Below the pieces are notes generated by a model, which did no database searches, was not told where the DNA came from, and worked only from the letters and a program-made list of their open reading frames with translations. A DNA stretch of 64,000 nt from Archilochus colubris (lineage: Eukaryota; Chordata; Aves; Apodiformes; Trochilidae), in assembly GCA_023079485.1 (NCBI GenBank), contig CM041084.1:68481709-68545708 (forward strand). Direction: 5' to 3'. This document shows positions 39,082 through 50,136 of the stretch, in pieces. The translations under genes and the position numbers were made by a program. Numbering within the stretch: the first letter of the stretch is position 1; each line of letters starts with the position of its first letter.

Positions 39082-39245
39082 GTGGGTTTATATGCTCACT
39101 GCTAGGCCTGGGCTGAGCAGAGACTGCCAATTGTACTGCACTGTACTTAATTATGTAGTAGTTTTATGAGGTGGGCTGCAGTACACCGGGGACCAACGTG
39201 AGACCACTAGATTTATTGCACTTTAACTCTGAGCTGACAGTATAA
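39082..39245. repeat. Unclassified dispersed repeat, copy B
   Basis: This is the partner of 34479-34640 in the same orientation, about three quarters identical by eye. It begins at GTGGGTTTATATGCTCACTG and ends near GAGCTGACAGTATAAC. Immediately downstream at 39256-39264 lies GAGGTAAGT, an ideal splice-donor sequence, though such a 9-mer is expected a few times by chance in a window of this size. Confidence 0.7.
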
Positions 39246-40270
39246 CAGGCTCTAAGAGGTAAGTACTCCGTGCTTTATTCATTGATCTTTTGCCTTCTCT
39301 CTACTTTTTTGTACAAGGCTACAGAGCCTGTCTGGGATGATAGGAAGAATCTTGAACAGTGAACAAGGGTATGCAAAGAGAGAAAGAGAGGCAAACAGAG
39401 AAAAAAACCCAAAGAATAGGAAAGAGATGGTGAAAAAGACAGACAAGAGGCAGCTTCTTGGTTCCAACTCAGCATCAGGTGCTTCAGACCCCATGTCCCT
39501 GGGTTTTTATTTTAGTTCTTGTGAAATCACAAAGTGAAGACTTGTCAGGAGAAGTAATTCCACTGGAGATGCTAATGGCCACATCCTTGTGGGATCCTTA
39601 CCTTAGCAACCATTTCATGAGCAGCAATGCTCATATTTTAACTAAATAACAAGAGTAACATCTTGTGGGGGTTCACATGGGAACAACTGGCCATCATCCC
39701 CATCCATCCCTCTGAAAAGAGACTGAAGGAGTTGCTTCAGTAGGAGGTCTTCAGCCATATCCTTTGACAACATGGGCTGGACTTAGCCCTCTGGGCTCAG
39801 GGTTTGAGGGAAAGTAATACTGCCTGGGTTTGCAACATAGTTGGCTATATACAGCAGGAGGATGGAAAAACCATCACAGAGTTGTGGGGTTTTTTTTGGT
39901 TTTTTTTTTTTTAATCTGCACTGGTGCGATATTTAAAATATTGCTTTGAATCTATACAGATTTTCAGTAATTGGACCTCTTGGATTTTTAAACCTTGCTG
40001 ACTCTCAGCCAGACTGCCTCCATCTGCATTGAAAGGAGCCATTCTTTTCCCTTTTTTTTTTTTTTTTTCCCTTTTTTCTTTTCCTTCAGTGAAACTGGAG
40101 CGCTTCCCTTCCCATAACTTTCAGCTGGCTGAGCCATTCCTAGATCTCTGCATTTTTTACTTTGCAGCCTGACCTCCAGGACTTTGGGATATTCATAAGA
40201 GAAGTTATGTGACACATTCTCTGCGGTGAAAAGCTTGCATAGATGAAGGGGAAATGCTACACATGTCAAG
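39246..40270. other. Non-coding DNA with poly(T) runs
   Basis: No gene is recognised. T runs occur at 39890-39912 (interrupted by GG) and 40052-40068, and the segment 39360-39450 is purine-rich. Confidence 0.55.
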
Positions 40271-40315
40271 ATAAAATAAAATAAAATAAAATAAAATAAA
40301 ATAAAATAAAATAAA
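40271..40315. repeat. (ATAAA)9 microsatellite
   Basis: Nine perfect tandem copies of a pentanucleotide in 45 bp. The perfection suggests recent, probably ongoing length change. Confidence 0.95.
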
Positions 40316-40559
40316 TTTTATGATCACGAGGAAAAAGGGTGAAAATACTCACTAACAAATAGTATTACCTACAAACTAGTGAAAAAGCAAGAAAAATATA
40401 GCAAGGTTGTACAGTGTAAGACAATAAAGTACGTATACTCTTTTTCATTATACATATTTTTTCCAGAAAATCACTAGGATTACTGCTTTAACTGTTACAA
40501 ATCTTCTTTCAAATAAAATTATACAGAAAATATGAGAACAGAAGATCAGCTTATATACC

Positions 40560-40636
40560 ACAGAATCAATGAATCATAGAATTGCTAGGGTTGGAAGGGA
40601 CCTTAAAGATCAGATAGTTCCAACTCCCCTCCATGG
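40560..40636 (-). mobile_element. CR1 LINE, short 3' end
   Basis: GAATCATAGAATTGCTAGGG, then TTGGAAGGGACCTTAAAGAT and CCAACTCCCCTCCATGG, form the extreme CR1 3' end read from the minus strand. It is strongly 5'-truncated (about 77 bp) but little diverged. Confidence 0.92.
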
Positions 40637-43600
40637 TAAAACTATGACTTTAAACTTGTTCAAATTAACAGATTTAAATTGTTACAGACACTCTAGAGGC
40701 AACAGCACATTTCTCTTGGAAAAATAAATATATAATTATTGAAATGGGGTTAAAATTATTAGACTGCTGTAGTGGCCTTAAAAAAATCCCAGAGCATGCT
40801 ATCAAATACAAGACCACACAATCCAGTAAATTTTTCATGAGACTTAATATTTGAGAAAGTGTAGTAAAAGCCCCAGGATGGCCTATGATTTTTATTAGTG
40901 ATTCACTGCAAAAATACTGTCCCAAAAAAGGAGCTCTTCGTTTATATGTTACCATGCTTAAAATATTCTCAAAATAATTTCTTGGCCCAACACAGTGAAT
41001 AGTTTTGAACCCTACACAGCCTGAATGTGGAAACTCACATTTTTCTCTCTACTTTTTAAAGAGCAGAGGCTCTTAAATGCTATTCCATCTAGAAAACAGA
41101 TAAATCTCATCATACACTTATAGTAAAAAATAGTAATACTACTGGGATGCTCTTTAGCTTACACTTCTCTGGTAAAACAACAGTAGACCAATACTGTAAT
41201 TTTACTTCTGGAATTATCCAGAGAAGGATCATCACTGAACCCACCAAAAGGAAAATATTAGGTGCTTTAATATTAGAAAACTTACTAATGGGGCATCAGA
41301 GAGCTGATGCCCAACTATTGTCAGGATATTTATAGTGCAATGTGTTTGTTCCTGAAGGTGCCTCTTGCTATGCATTTATAACATTTGTAGCACGAAAGAA
41401 TACTGATTTGTGTGGGACACCTGGATCAAAGAGGAATAAGATTGATAAATAGTCAAAATAAACTTAATGCCTTGACAGGTGGTTCTATTTCACCACAAAA
41501 TTTTATGGCAAAACTGCATATTTAGCAGTCTGCTGTCCTGTCTGAAAGCATAGAGTCACGGTTTTCTTTCTTTTTTTTCCCCACAGATCTACTAATAATG
41601 ATTTAAAAAAAAACTTCATGGGATTCTTATTTTATACAAGTCTGCACAGACCACATTCACAGACACAGTTTAAAAAGCAAAAACACCAGTAATAAAGAGA
41701 AGACAAGGAAGACTCTAACAGTTAAGCAGGAAAAAGGATTTTAACCAAAGATCAGTAATGGAGTCTTATTTAACCATCAGCATGCAACAGATGAGAAGGA
41801 AGATCTCCTCAATGGCAGTGAGAAATCTCAAAGCTTCCATTCAGCACCTTCATGTTTGAAAATGTCTGGGATGTGCCTTGGTGTTAAACCCTTCTGTCAT
41901 GAATGCACATTAACATTGCCTGAGCACACAGAGCTCTTGTTGTATCAGCTCTGCATACCAACCCACATACGTAGGACTTCATAGTGGAAGATTTTACCTA
42001 TCCATCAATGGCTAGGGAATGTAAGATAAATGGACAATTAGGTAATCTCTTTCCTTTACAAAATGGTTTCATGAGCTGAGAAGAATAATGGGGACTCCAA
42101 AAAACAAGTGCCCTCTCCTGCCAGTGGCAAAACATTTTTCTTCCAAAAGCAGATGTCCCACTGCTTTCAAGTTCCTGGACACAGGGGATGTTCTACCCAC
42201 TGAGAGAATCGTGTTGGTGGCCATCCACATCATCATCCCACCACTACTTTGTGCCCCTCCTACGTCTGTCTGCTACAGCAACGTGTTGTTTCTCATCTTT
42301 CACTTGTCCTGTTGCACTTGTCAGGGCATTTGTGAACTATTTGGATCTGCTCCTCAATGAGATCTTTCAGCACCACCTACGAAAATTAATTGGATGAATC
42401 ACGCACACAGGCTATGTATTTAAGGCATGGGCGTCTGTGTCTCCCTAGTAATTTTTCAACCTGTTTTCCATTTTCAACCAGGTTTGACAGAGGGGCAAAT
42501 AGCTCTTGAGACATAAAATTCCCACAGGTCTGTGAAAACAGACATCCAGACGGAGGGAACTGGCAACGCAATTGTAGGAAAGGCAGCAGGATTGGCTTTG
42601 CTTTAATGAGATTACACCCTGTAATCACTTGTAATGGAGTACACCCTACAGACACAAATCTACAGGAAACCAGGTTTCTTTCACTAGGTCTGCAGCTCAT
42701 GGAGATACTTATTTCAATGATAAAAAGTGTGGGTGCATAGTGGAGAGGGGGACCTGCACTGTGGTTTTCCAATGGCTCATGAACAATAAGGTCAAGTGCT
42801 TGCTTTCTGTTCCCAGAGGTACCCTGCACTGTTCAGCACAGGAAAATATGAAAATATCTACTCCCACAAATGGAATGTCAACACATCCCTGTTAGTGTGT
42901 TCTGGAGGAGCCCCAAGGTAAAATGAAGACATGCACCCCTTCCTCCTCCCACCTTCATGTGGTCTGACTTGCACTGCTGCCCAGCTTAGCCCACCAGGAC
43001 TCCAAGTTTAGGTTGCTCCTCCTTAAATCCCTCTCTCTCTGCATCATGGCCAGGCCCCAAAGCTCTATCCTAACAAAAGTAAAAACATTTTAAAGGCTCT
43101 TAGAGATGCAAATATTCCTGTGAATATCTATTATAACCAGACCCTCTTTCAAGTGATCCATCCCCAGGAATATCTCCTGTAGGAAGAAAATGAAGCAGGC
43201 ATCCAAGAATGTTCTCCAAAAGGAGGATACACAGCAAGCATCATACAGGCCAAGGCAACAAAGTGCAAGTCTTTTGGTGACATCCTGTAATTCTGCCTGC
43301 ACACTAATACACCCAAGCATTTCCCATACTGGAAATTAAACACAAGTATGTGGATTGTCACTGAAAAATTCGGGCCCATTTCAGGCCAAATCGTTGCTCA
43401 GAGCTCTTCTTCCCCATTTTTCTCAGGGCTATTAAAACATTAATCTCTTCCTAGGTCCTTGTTTCTTCTGTCCACACTCCTGAGGAGCTCCCTCCTGTTC
43501 CTCTGCTTGAGAAATACAAATGGCTGCAAACTAATCAAGTAGCAAAAGTCCTCTGCATGTTGAAGCCAGCTCATGCCTTTATTATGGACAATGTGTGTTT

Positions 43601-44406
43601 TGGGGAAGAGGATGGCTATTATTTCAGCCAGTTAATTTTGTAGCACAGCCTAACTCTTTTGTGTTTCCACTTTTTCAAATAGCTGTGGAGGAGCAATCGT
43701 GCCTGAGCCACCAGACCACACTGTGTGTTCTCTTTGTAAATGCCCTCAGCTTCACAGCTGTCCAGCTAATTGTTTGCACAGTCCAAGACATTTTAGTACA
43801 CAGCCACAGTGAGGAAGAGCTCATCAGCTACACAATTACATGCATGTTTTTCTTCTTCTTCAGCACTGTCCAGAAAGAAGCTTTCTACTTCTGTGCCAGT
43901 GGCTCTGTGATGGCACACGAAGACAAGCTCACATTACAGACAAAACTCACATGTTGCATGTATCTCCATAACTGTTAGAATCACATGTGCCGTGGGAAGA
44001 ACAATTCTCTGGGTATTCACCTTCAAATCCACACATTTTCCATCCCTTACCTAAAGGGAAATCTCTGCTACCAGTTCAGGTTTTTTGGATAAGCCAGTGA
44101 CCAGAGAGACGCAGAAGGGAGCAGATCTCACATTCCACTGAGCAGGAGGCAGCAGTGACCTATATCCCCTTGTCAATACATTTCACAAGAAACAGCAAGT
44201 TGCTTCAGCAAAATACGACTCCTTTGATACCTTCCTGTTTAATTTAATGCAGGCTTTTAGTATCCAGAGAACCCCACTGCTTTGAAATGAGAAAACTCTG
44301 TCAAAGACCTAGGCAGTCAGCCCACAGCTGGCAAGCATAGTTCAGGGGCCTAAACTACAACTGCTCACTAGGCTCACACTCAGAGACAATGGAGCATTTA
44401 AAATAA
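40637..44406. other. Non-coding DNA, no recognised feature
   Basis: Contains some of the longer open frames (42386-42829 minus, starting at GTG; 43595-43978 plus, starting at GTG). Neither has a recognisable domain, and I regard both as chance. Confidence 0.55.
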
Positions 44407-44489
44407 AGGCTTGTGTACACAGGCAAATTTATCAGCCTAATTATACTGGCATAATTAGGCTGATAAATTTCCCTGTGTAGACAAGTCCT
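44407..44489. mobile_element. 83-bp palindromic MITE-like element
   Basis: The whole segment is a near-perfect inverted repeat. The inner arms (44425-44444 and 44451-44470) pair over 20 of 20 bp around a 6-nt loop, ACTGGC. The outer arms (CTTGTGTACACAGG against CCTGTGTAGACAAG) pair with few mismatches. Terminal words of the AGGACTTGTCTACAC type recall palindromic Harbinger-like MITEs described from turtles and crocodilians (for example Chompy). That link is from memory and not tested. No clear target duplication is seen. If transcribed, it would form a pre-miRNA-like hairpin. Confidence 0.75.
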
Positions 44490-45785
44490 GAGACTCTCAA
44501 ACTCATAACCAGGCAGGTCTTTCAGAGACAGAGAGGGAAAAAAAGAAGGTAGAAAAGCAACTCCTGGAATACCCAAACAATAATTTTTTCTCTCTCTCTT
44601 TTTTCTTCTACTTCTTTTTTAAGATTTTTTTTTCCTGCCAAGCTAAAGGTGTATTTCATTTCTGAATTGAGATATGGATGAACTGCTGATATGACATGGT
44701 TTTAGTCAAATTAGAAACAACAATCACACAACAATCCCTTAACAGAGCAGTGTCTCTTTCGAGTGCCAGATAAACCCCTGGGCATCAACAGAGCCCAGCT
44801 AGGAAGGTCATTCTTCAGATTACATTTTAGAATATAGACTGAAGATACTTGTTCCCTTCTTAGGACTGCACATCTGATGTCGGACTCGCAGACACCCCTG
44901 TCCCTCCACAAGAGCTTCAAGAAGCCTGTGTGCTATTGGGAACAGCAGCCCAGACATGCTGAGAGCAGCTCTATTGTTAACTCTCTTCCTTTCCATCCCT
45001 CCCTCGCCAATCTTTCTGCACAAGAGTATCACGTAACTCCCCATCAAAACTGCCAACTCCACAGCACATAGATCAAGCCTTATCTGGAAACGGCGTGATA
45101 CACCTGACCAGGGCAAGTCCTTTCTGGTCTGGAGATGGATAGGAGGAATGTCTCTTCCCAGGCATCTCCTGTGCTTCACTCTGCCTCTCCATCCTGGTGC
45201 CCTAAAGCACTACTTCTGTGACAAGAAGAGTCACATCAGAGGGAGGATTCATGGCAGGACAGCTGCACTGAACCTAGACCCAAACCCCTTCCTAATGGAG
45301 AGCACTGTCTGCACTCTATTTGCTTCCCATGTTGCGAAATTACATCCCTGCTATTGCTAAATTTAAATGACCTGATATTTACAAGAATTTTGCCAGCACA
45401 GCTATTGCCAAGGTTTGTTGGCAAGTGCTGACTGCTAATTCTCATAATCTGGCTCAAAACAACCCCTCAGAAACCTCAGAAGATTCAGCTTTCAGTTTCA
45501 GTAACCTCCCTATCCCATCCTTTTATCTTTTCCCTATCTTCAACTTCCATCTTCTGTACTTCTCCCTGTCATGGACACAGCTCCCTGTGTCACCAGGGCC
45601 AAAGACTTTCTTGATAACCTTGCTTCCTTCCCAGTCTATTCCTCCCTTTTTTTCTTCACCTCAGTGTAGCACTGAGCAGGCTGACGAAGATTTGGGGCCC
45701 CCATCATGCCAAGCAGTGCATATGCATGCAGTCTAAGAGGGACCTGCCTTCTTGATCTTACAACCCAAACAAGGCTAAAAAAAAT
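44490..45785. other. Non-coding DNA with pyrimidine-rich tract
   Basis: The segment 44583-44633 is almost entirely pyrimidine (CT repeats and T runs). No gene is recognised. Confidence 0.5.
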
Positions 45786-45925
45786 GTTATTCCCATTTTA
45801 AAGATGGGAAACCAAAGACATCAAATGTCTAGCCCTAGGAAGCCTGCAGCCAAGGCAGGAAATGACCCCCTCTTTCCTGAAAGCCAGTGTTTGGTGTCTA
45901 ATCACACATGATCACTTTCCCCTCT
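45786..45925 (-). mobile_element. MIR-like SINE remnant
   Basis: The plus strand reads TTATTCCCATTTTAAAGATG, then GGAAACC, then GCAGCCAAGGCAGGAAATGA, then TCTAATCACACATGATCA. This follows, in order, the reverse complement of the MIR core (TTATCCCCATTTTACAGATG, GGAAACTGAGG, GGCAGAGCAGGGAATTGAAC, CTAACCACTAGACCA). The colinear match over about 140 bp is convincing despite divergence. MIR elements are tRNA-derived SINEs that have been inactive for a very long time. Confidence 0.65.
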
Positions 45926-48900
45926 ATCTCCCTATAGACATGAGAAATTTGTGCTCTACACCTCCACATGTTTCTCTTGTACTTTACCATGAGCAGCCAT
46001 ACACACCTAGGTGGGACTCCTTAATAAATAATCACACATGGATTCCTGCATTTCTCTTCTACTTTTCAGCCCGTGCCTCCCTTACAGCACAGGAATTAGG
46101 CTTTCCTTCCTGTATTCCCAGTGTAATTATCAAACAAACTTTCCTTCTGGTGTAGTCTTCCCACACCATGGACACTTTAAATCTCACACATAAATCTCTC
46201 CCATTGCAGCAGGTCTCTATCCTGGAGAATGATGTTTAATGGTGATATCTTTAAAACCAGGTTCAGTCCCCTGTTTCTCACCCCCATCTGGTGGAAGCGA
46301 CTTTCCACTTAGAGAGGAAGTCAGTCTTTGATTTCCTAAATGATTATAAGAAGATTTAGCATCCTCGGGAGTACAACTACTTTGATTAGAATATATTTGC
46401 CCCAATTCCTTTTCCAGCTGTCCCACTTCTTCATACAACCCCCAAAATAGAGAAATTCTTCAGAATTCACTTGCAAGACACTCCATTGGGCAGACAAGCT
46501 GCTCTGCCTCTCATCATTTGGACTGTGGCTCTGGGTAACTCAGCAGAGAGAAGCAGGGAATAGTCAGCATGCCAACCATCTGTTGGTCTCTATCTTCAGC
46601 CCTGGCAGATAGGTTTTTGAGTACAGATGTGTGCAGATTTGTTTGCTTTAGCTCACTGACTTCTGCTTTGCCACTACAGCACTCCCAGGCTACCATCAAG
46701 AAAAGCGAAGTGTCCCCAAAAGTAGGGGAGCTAGACAGCTGAAGACTTCAAAGGACCCTGCATCCATTGTCACTGTTACAGGCAGGCTGGTATAAGTATA
46801 ATTTTACAGGAAATCCCCATTTGGGCACAAGCTCTCCCTCTTCGTGCTGTGCCTCACTAAAGGAAAACATCAGACTCTTTGCACACCCTTTTCACAGTGC
46901 CACAGTAGACTGGAATTTTCTTGTTTCAAAGGCAGATTTAAGCTGTAAAATATAATTTTTCTGTAGCTTTGCATTCAAAGACTTTGTACCATTTTTCTTC
47001 TCAAATACTATCCCTATGAGGATATTTGTATACATAAAAGAAGATGGTAACATGAGGGGCACAGTCCTAAGTCACTCTCTGGTGCTCTTAAAGGCTGTTA
47101 GAAGCACAAAGGGCTCTCTTTAGAAAACAGTAAGAGATTCTGACTCAGAAGGACATGCCATGCAGAAATTTGATGCCTAGGTCTCTTCAGGAGTGTTTAT
47201 GACTCTGCTACCAAATCCAAGGGGATGGGACCCAAATGTAAATAATTTTTTTATAAAAGTCTTCAGTGTCCCATCCTGCCTATCAACAGCCAACAAGCTT
47301 CGCTACAGCAGCACTGGCTGTGTGAAACAGAGCACAAGCAGTGTTAAGCTGGCTTCACATCTGAAGACTTTACTCCTTTTTTAGCTGTCTTCCAGGCTAA
47401 ATCTTTCCTCTGAGGACCAAAGAGCCTTTTCTGAGGTGGGAGTTACTCAGCTCCAGTTTGCAAGTAGCACACCCACCAAGGAGCAGGTTGATTAAATGCA
47501 ACCTGTCTATGTTCCAGCGCAATAATCAGCACAATCCCTCACAATCCCTCTGGCTCTGAGACATTGTGCCTGAAGACTCTTAGAAGCCTTTGCTTTCCAT
47601 AATATCATCAGCAGCCAGATCAGTGCCTGTGGCTGTTGTACTGGGATGCAGAAATAAACTTCCCCATCCTACACTACTGTTTGGATGTTTAGGACAAAGG
47701 TTCTTACGGAGATAATTCTATCTGACATAGATAATAACATGGACTATAAGATTATGCTAAGTAATTCATACTTGACGTTCAATAGCTGTGGTTGAACAAC
47801 AACCACAATAAACACGCAATCAGGGAAAATCTACCACAATCCTTAGTAAGTTGTTCCAATGGTTAATTACCTTCAGTGCTAAAAATGTACACCAGGTTTC
47901 AGTTTGAATTTGCTTAGCATCAAGTCCTGGCCAACACATAGTGTTGTTACACCTAAGTTTACTGAACTGCAGAACTCCCCGCACTGAATCACTGAGCCTA
48001 CTGAGAAATCTCTAGCCTGTGATAATTGACTTGTTTTAAAGCTACATAAGCAGAACATCCCTCATAGCTTCTGCTGTCATGAAAGTTTTTTTTGAGGTTT
48101 CTTTCCACTCTTTCACTTCTCTTTGTAAGTTTCCTCTGAACCTTCTTAATTTTTTTTTAAATATCTTCCTTAAAATCAGTGGAGCTTGCCGAACTGTAAG
48201 TGGTTCTCTCAGCACTCACCGAGCTAAACTCCTTAGGTTTTGTTCCAAAAATTTCTAAATGCATTCACTAGGTCCTTCCAGGCTGTTCTGTATTTTGACC
48301 AACCCTAAAAGTTACCACAACACATCCAAATCTTCAAGACCAAAGTCCTGTTAAGTGACATTAAGATGAAACAACAAGCCCTTCAATCCCCACGTTAAAA
48401 ATTGGAAAGAAACAGTCTCACAGCAGGATCTATGAGTGAGTAGAACAATTTGTCATCTGCTCCTGTTGTTTCTTTCTGTAGGCAACAGTCTTCACACTGA
48501 CTGTTCATTCAAGCTGATAGCTCACTAGAGCTCTGCCATCATTTTAGAGTTTTAGTCCACTTCTTTCTACCTACCACACTCAAAGGGTGTGAGGAGATAT
48601 AACATATTCCAGAGCAGCTTTCCTTTTTGGTGAAAAAGCAACCAAGTCTGCATACATGTAGCTTGTTCATGCCTAAAACACTGCCCCGGACAAGCAGAGG
48701 CAAGAGACTTCTATGTCCTAGAAATAGCAGCTGATTTTGAAGCTACAACAGCCTTGTCATGGCACATTACAGAAGGGCCAGCATCTTTCTAAAAGCATGC
48801 ATGTCAAACCTGTGTTTTCCAGTGGAAGCAAACAATGCTGTCTCACCTTATGCTATGGCAGATTGTTATTGACTTACAACTTGGACTATAACCCATCCAT

Positions 48901-49821
48901 CTGTTTGGAATGTTGTGTCTGTCATCAAGAGCTTAAAGAGTTTTTCTCTCTTGCCCACTGCCCAGTCCTCCTGAGTTCTAGCAGCACTCTAACCTAACTC
49001 AGTCAGTCTCTACAACAACTTCAGAGCCTACTGATGGTGCAATCAAAACCCTTGCCCATGGCTGCCTCTTAAGCAAAAGAGCTGGTCTGCCTGCATGGGA
49101 CATCTTTGCTTAAGGAAGGAAGAGGAGAAGAAGATCACCACCACACCCGAAGTCCAGTCTTTCCCCATATGCAGTGCTACTGCTCTTAGAGCAATAATAA
49201 AACAGGTGTTGAAAGAGAAAGGCTCAGCCTGAGGCATGCCTGGTAGTATACTTGTGGCTTGACCCACCTCCTCCTCCCAGAGATTAATTAGGCCTTGCCC
49301 CTCCCTGTTAAATTGCCTCTCAGGCACAGTGCTCAGCCCTCCCGCCTCTGGCATATTCACTCACTAACTTTTTATTTCAATATTCATGTTTCCCAGTTTG
49401 TAAGGCCCTCCACTATTTTTTTGCTGGGCTGACCCAAGGACTCTGCTCCAGTGAGGGGATGTGGAGGAAGAAGGATGCTTGAAGTGAGGGATGAAGAGCA
49501 GAGCTGGCTTGGGATGGGGAGCTGGAGCTTCCAGTGTCCCCTTTGCTTGTTCCCATGATGTAGTCTCAGGTGAAATGCACGAGCGGGGCTGAAATCCTAC
49601 ATCATCTCTTCTCAGAAGCACTCTCACCTGCTGGTTTGTGAGATGCAAGTTCACAGCTCCCCAAGCAGTGGCAAGCCATGCACCCAACCATTCCCTAGCT
49701 TCATCTGGGGCTGACATCTAGGGACAGGGCTGTGGTGTTTGGCTCCAGAAAAGGTCTCTGCACTCTGAATTCTGCCTGTGGAAAGGGGAGGGTCTGAAGA
49801 ATAAACTTTCTCTATCTTTTA
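45926..49821. other. Non-coding DNA, no recognised feature
   Basis: About 3.9 kb has no recognised gene or transposon. The segment 49040-49720 is somewhat richer in G+C, with open frames of 105-117 codons on the minus strand that match nothing known. Confidence 0.5.
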
Positions 49822-50136
49822 CCAGCTAGCTGGCTCAGTGCTTAGTATGTTAGCTGCTACCATTCCTGCCTTAGATGTTCTTTCTTTGCATCACTTCTGG
49901 GGCTCAGATACATTACTCAGATCTGAGGACCCCACTTCCAGCTCAGCAAATCCTTGGCTAAGTTTCAACTTTTGCTCCTGTCTCCATCACTGGTTCATTT
50001 ATGTCATCTGGATTGACTGTAAGCTCTTTGGGGCAATGTTTGCATTTTGCTATACATGTACAGCAATAAGCTCAGCAGAGCCTTAATTAAGATCTCAAGA
50101 TGCTGTTGTAATACAAAAAATAAATATTAATTAGTA
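49822..50136 (+). mobile_element. MIR/L2-tailed SINE-like remnant
   Basis: The left end has an A-box-like TAGCTGGCTCAGTGCTTAG (49828-49846), as in tRNA-derived SINE heads. The right end reads TGTAAGCTCTTTGGGGCA (about 50018-50035), then ACATGTACAGCAATAAGCTC, TGTTGTAATAC and AAATAAATATTAAT. This order matches the tail of an abundant ancient amniote SINE (GTAAGCTCTTTGGGGCAGG, GTACAGCACCTAGCAC, GTAATACAAATAATAAATA). The middle is poorly conserved. The tail match is stronger than the head match. Confidence 0.6.
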
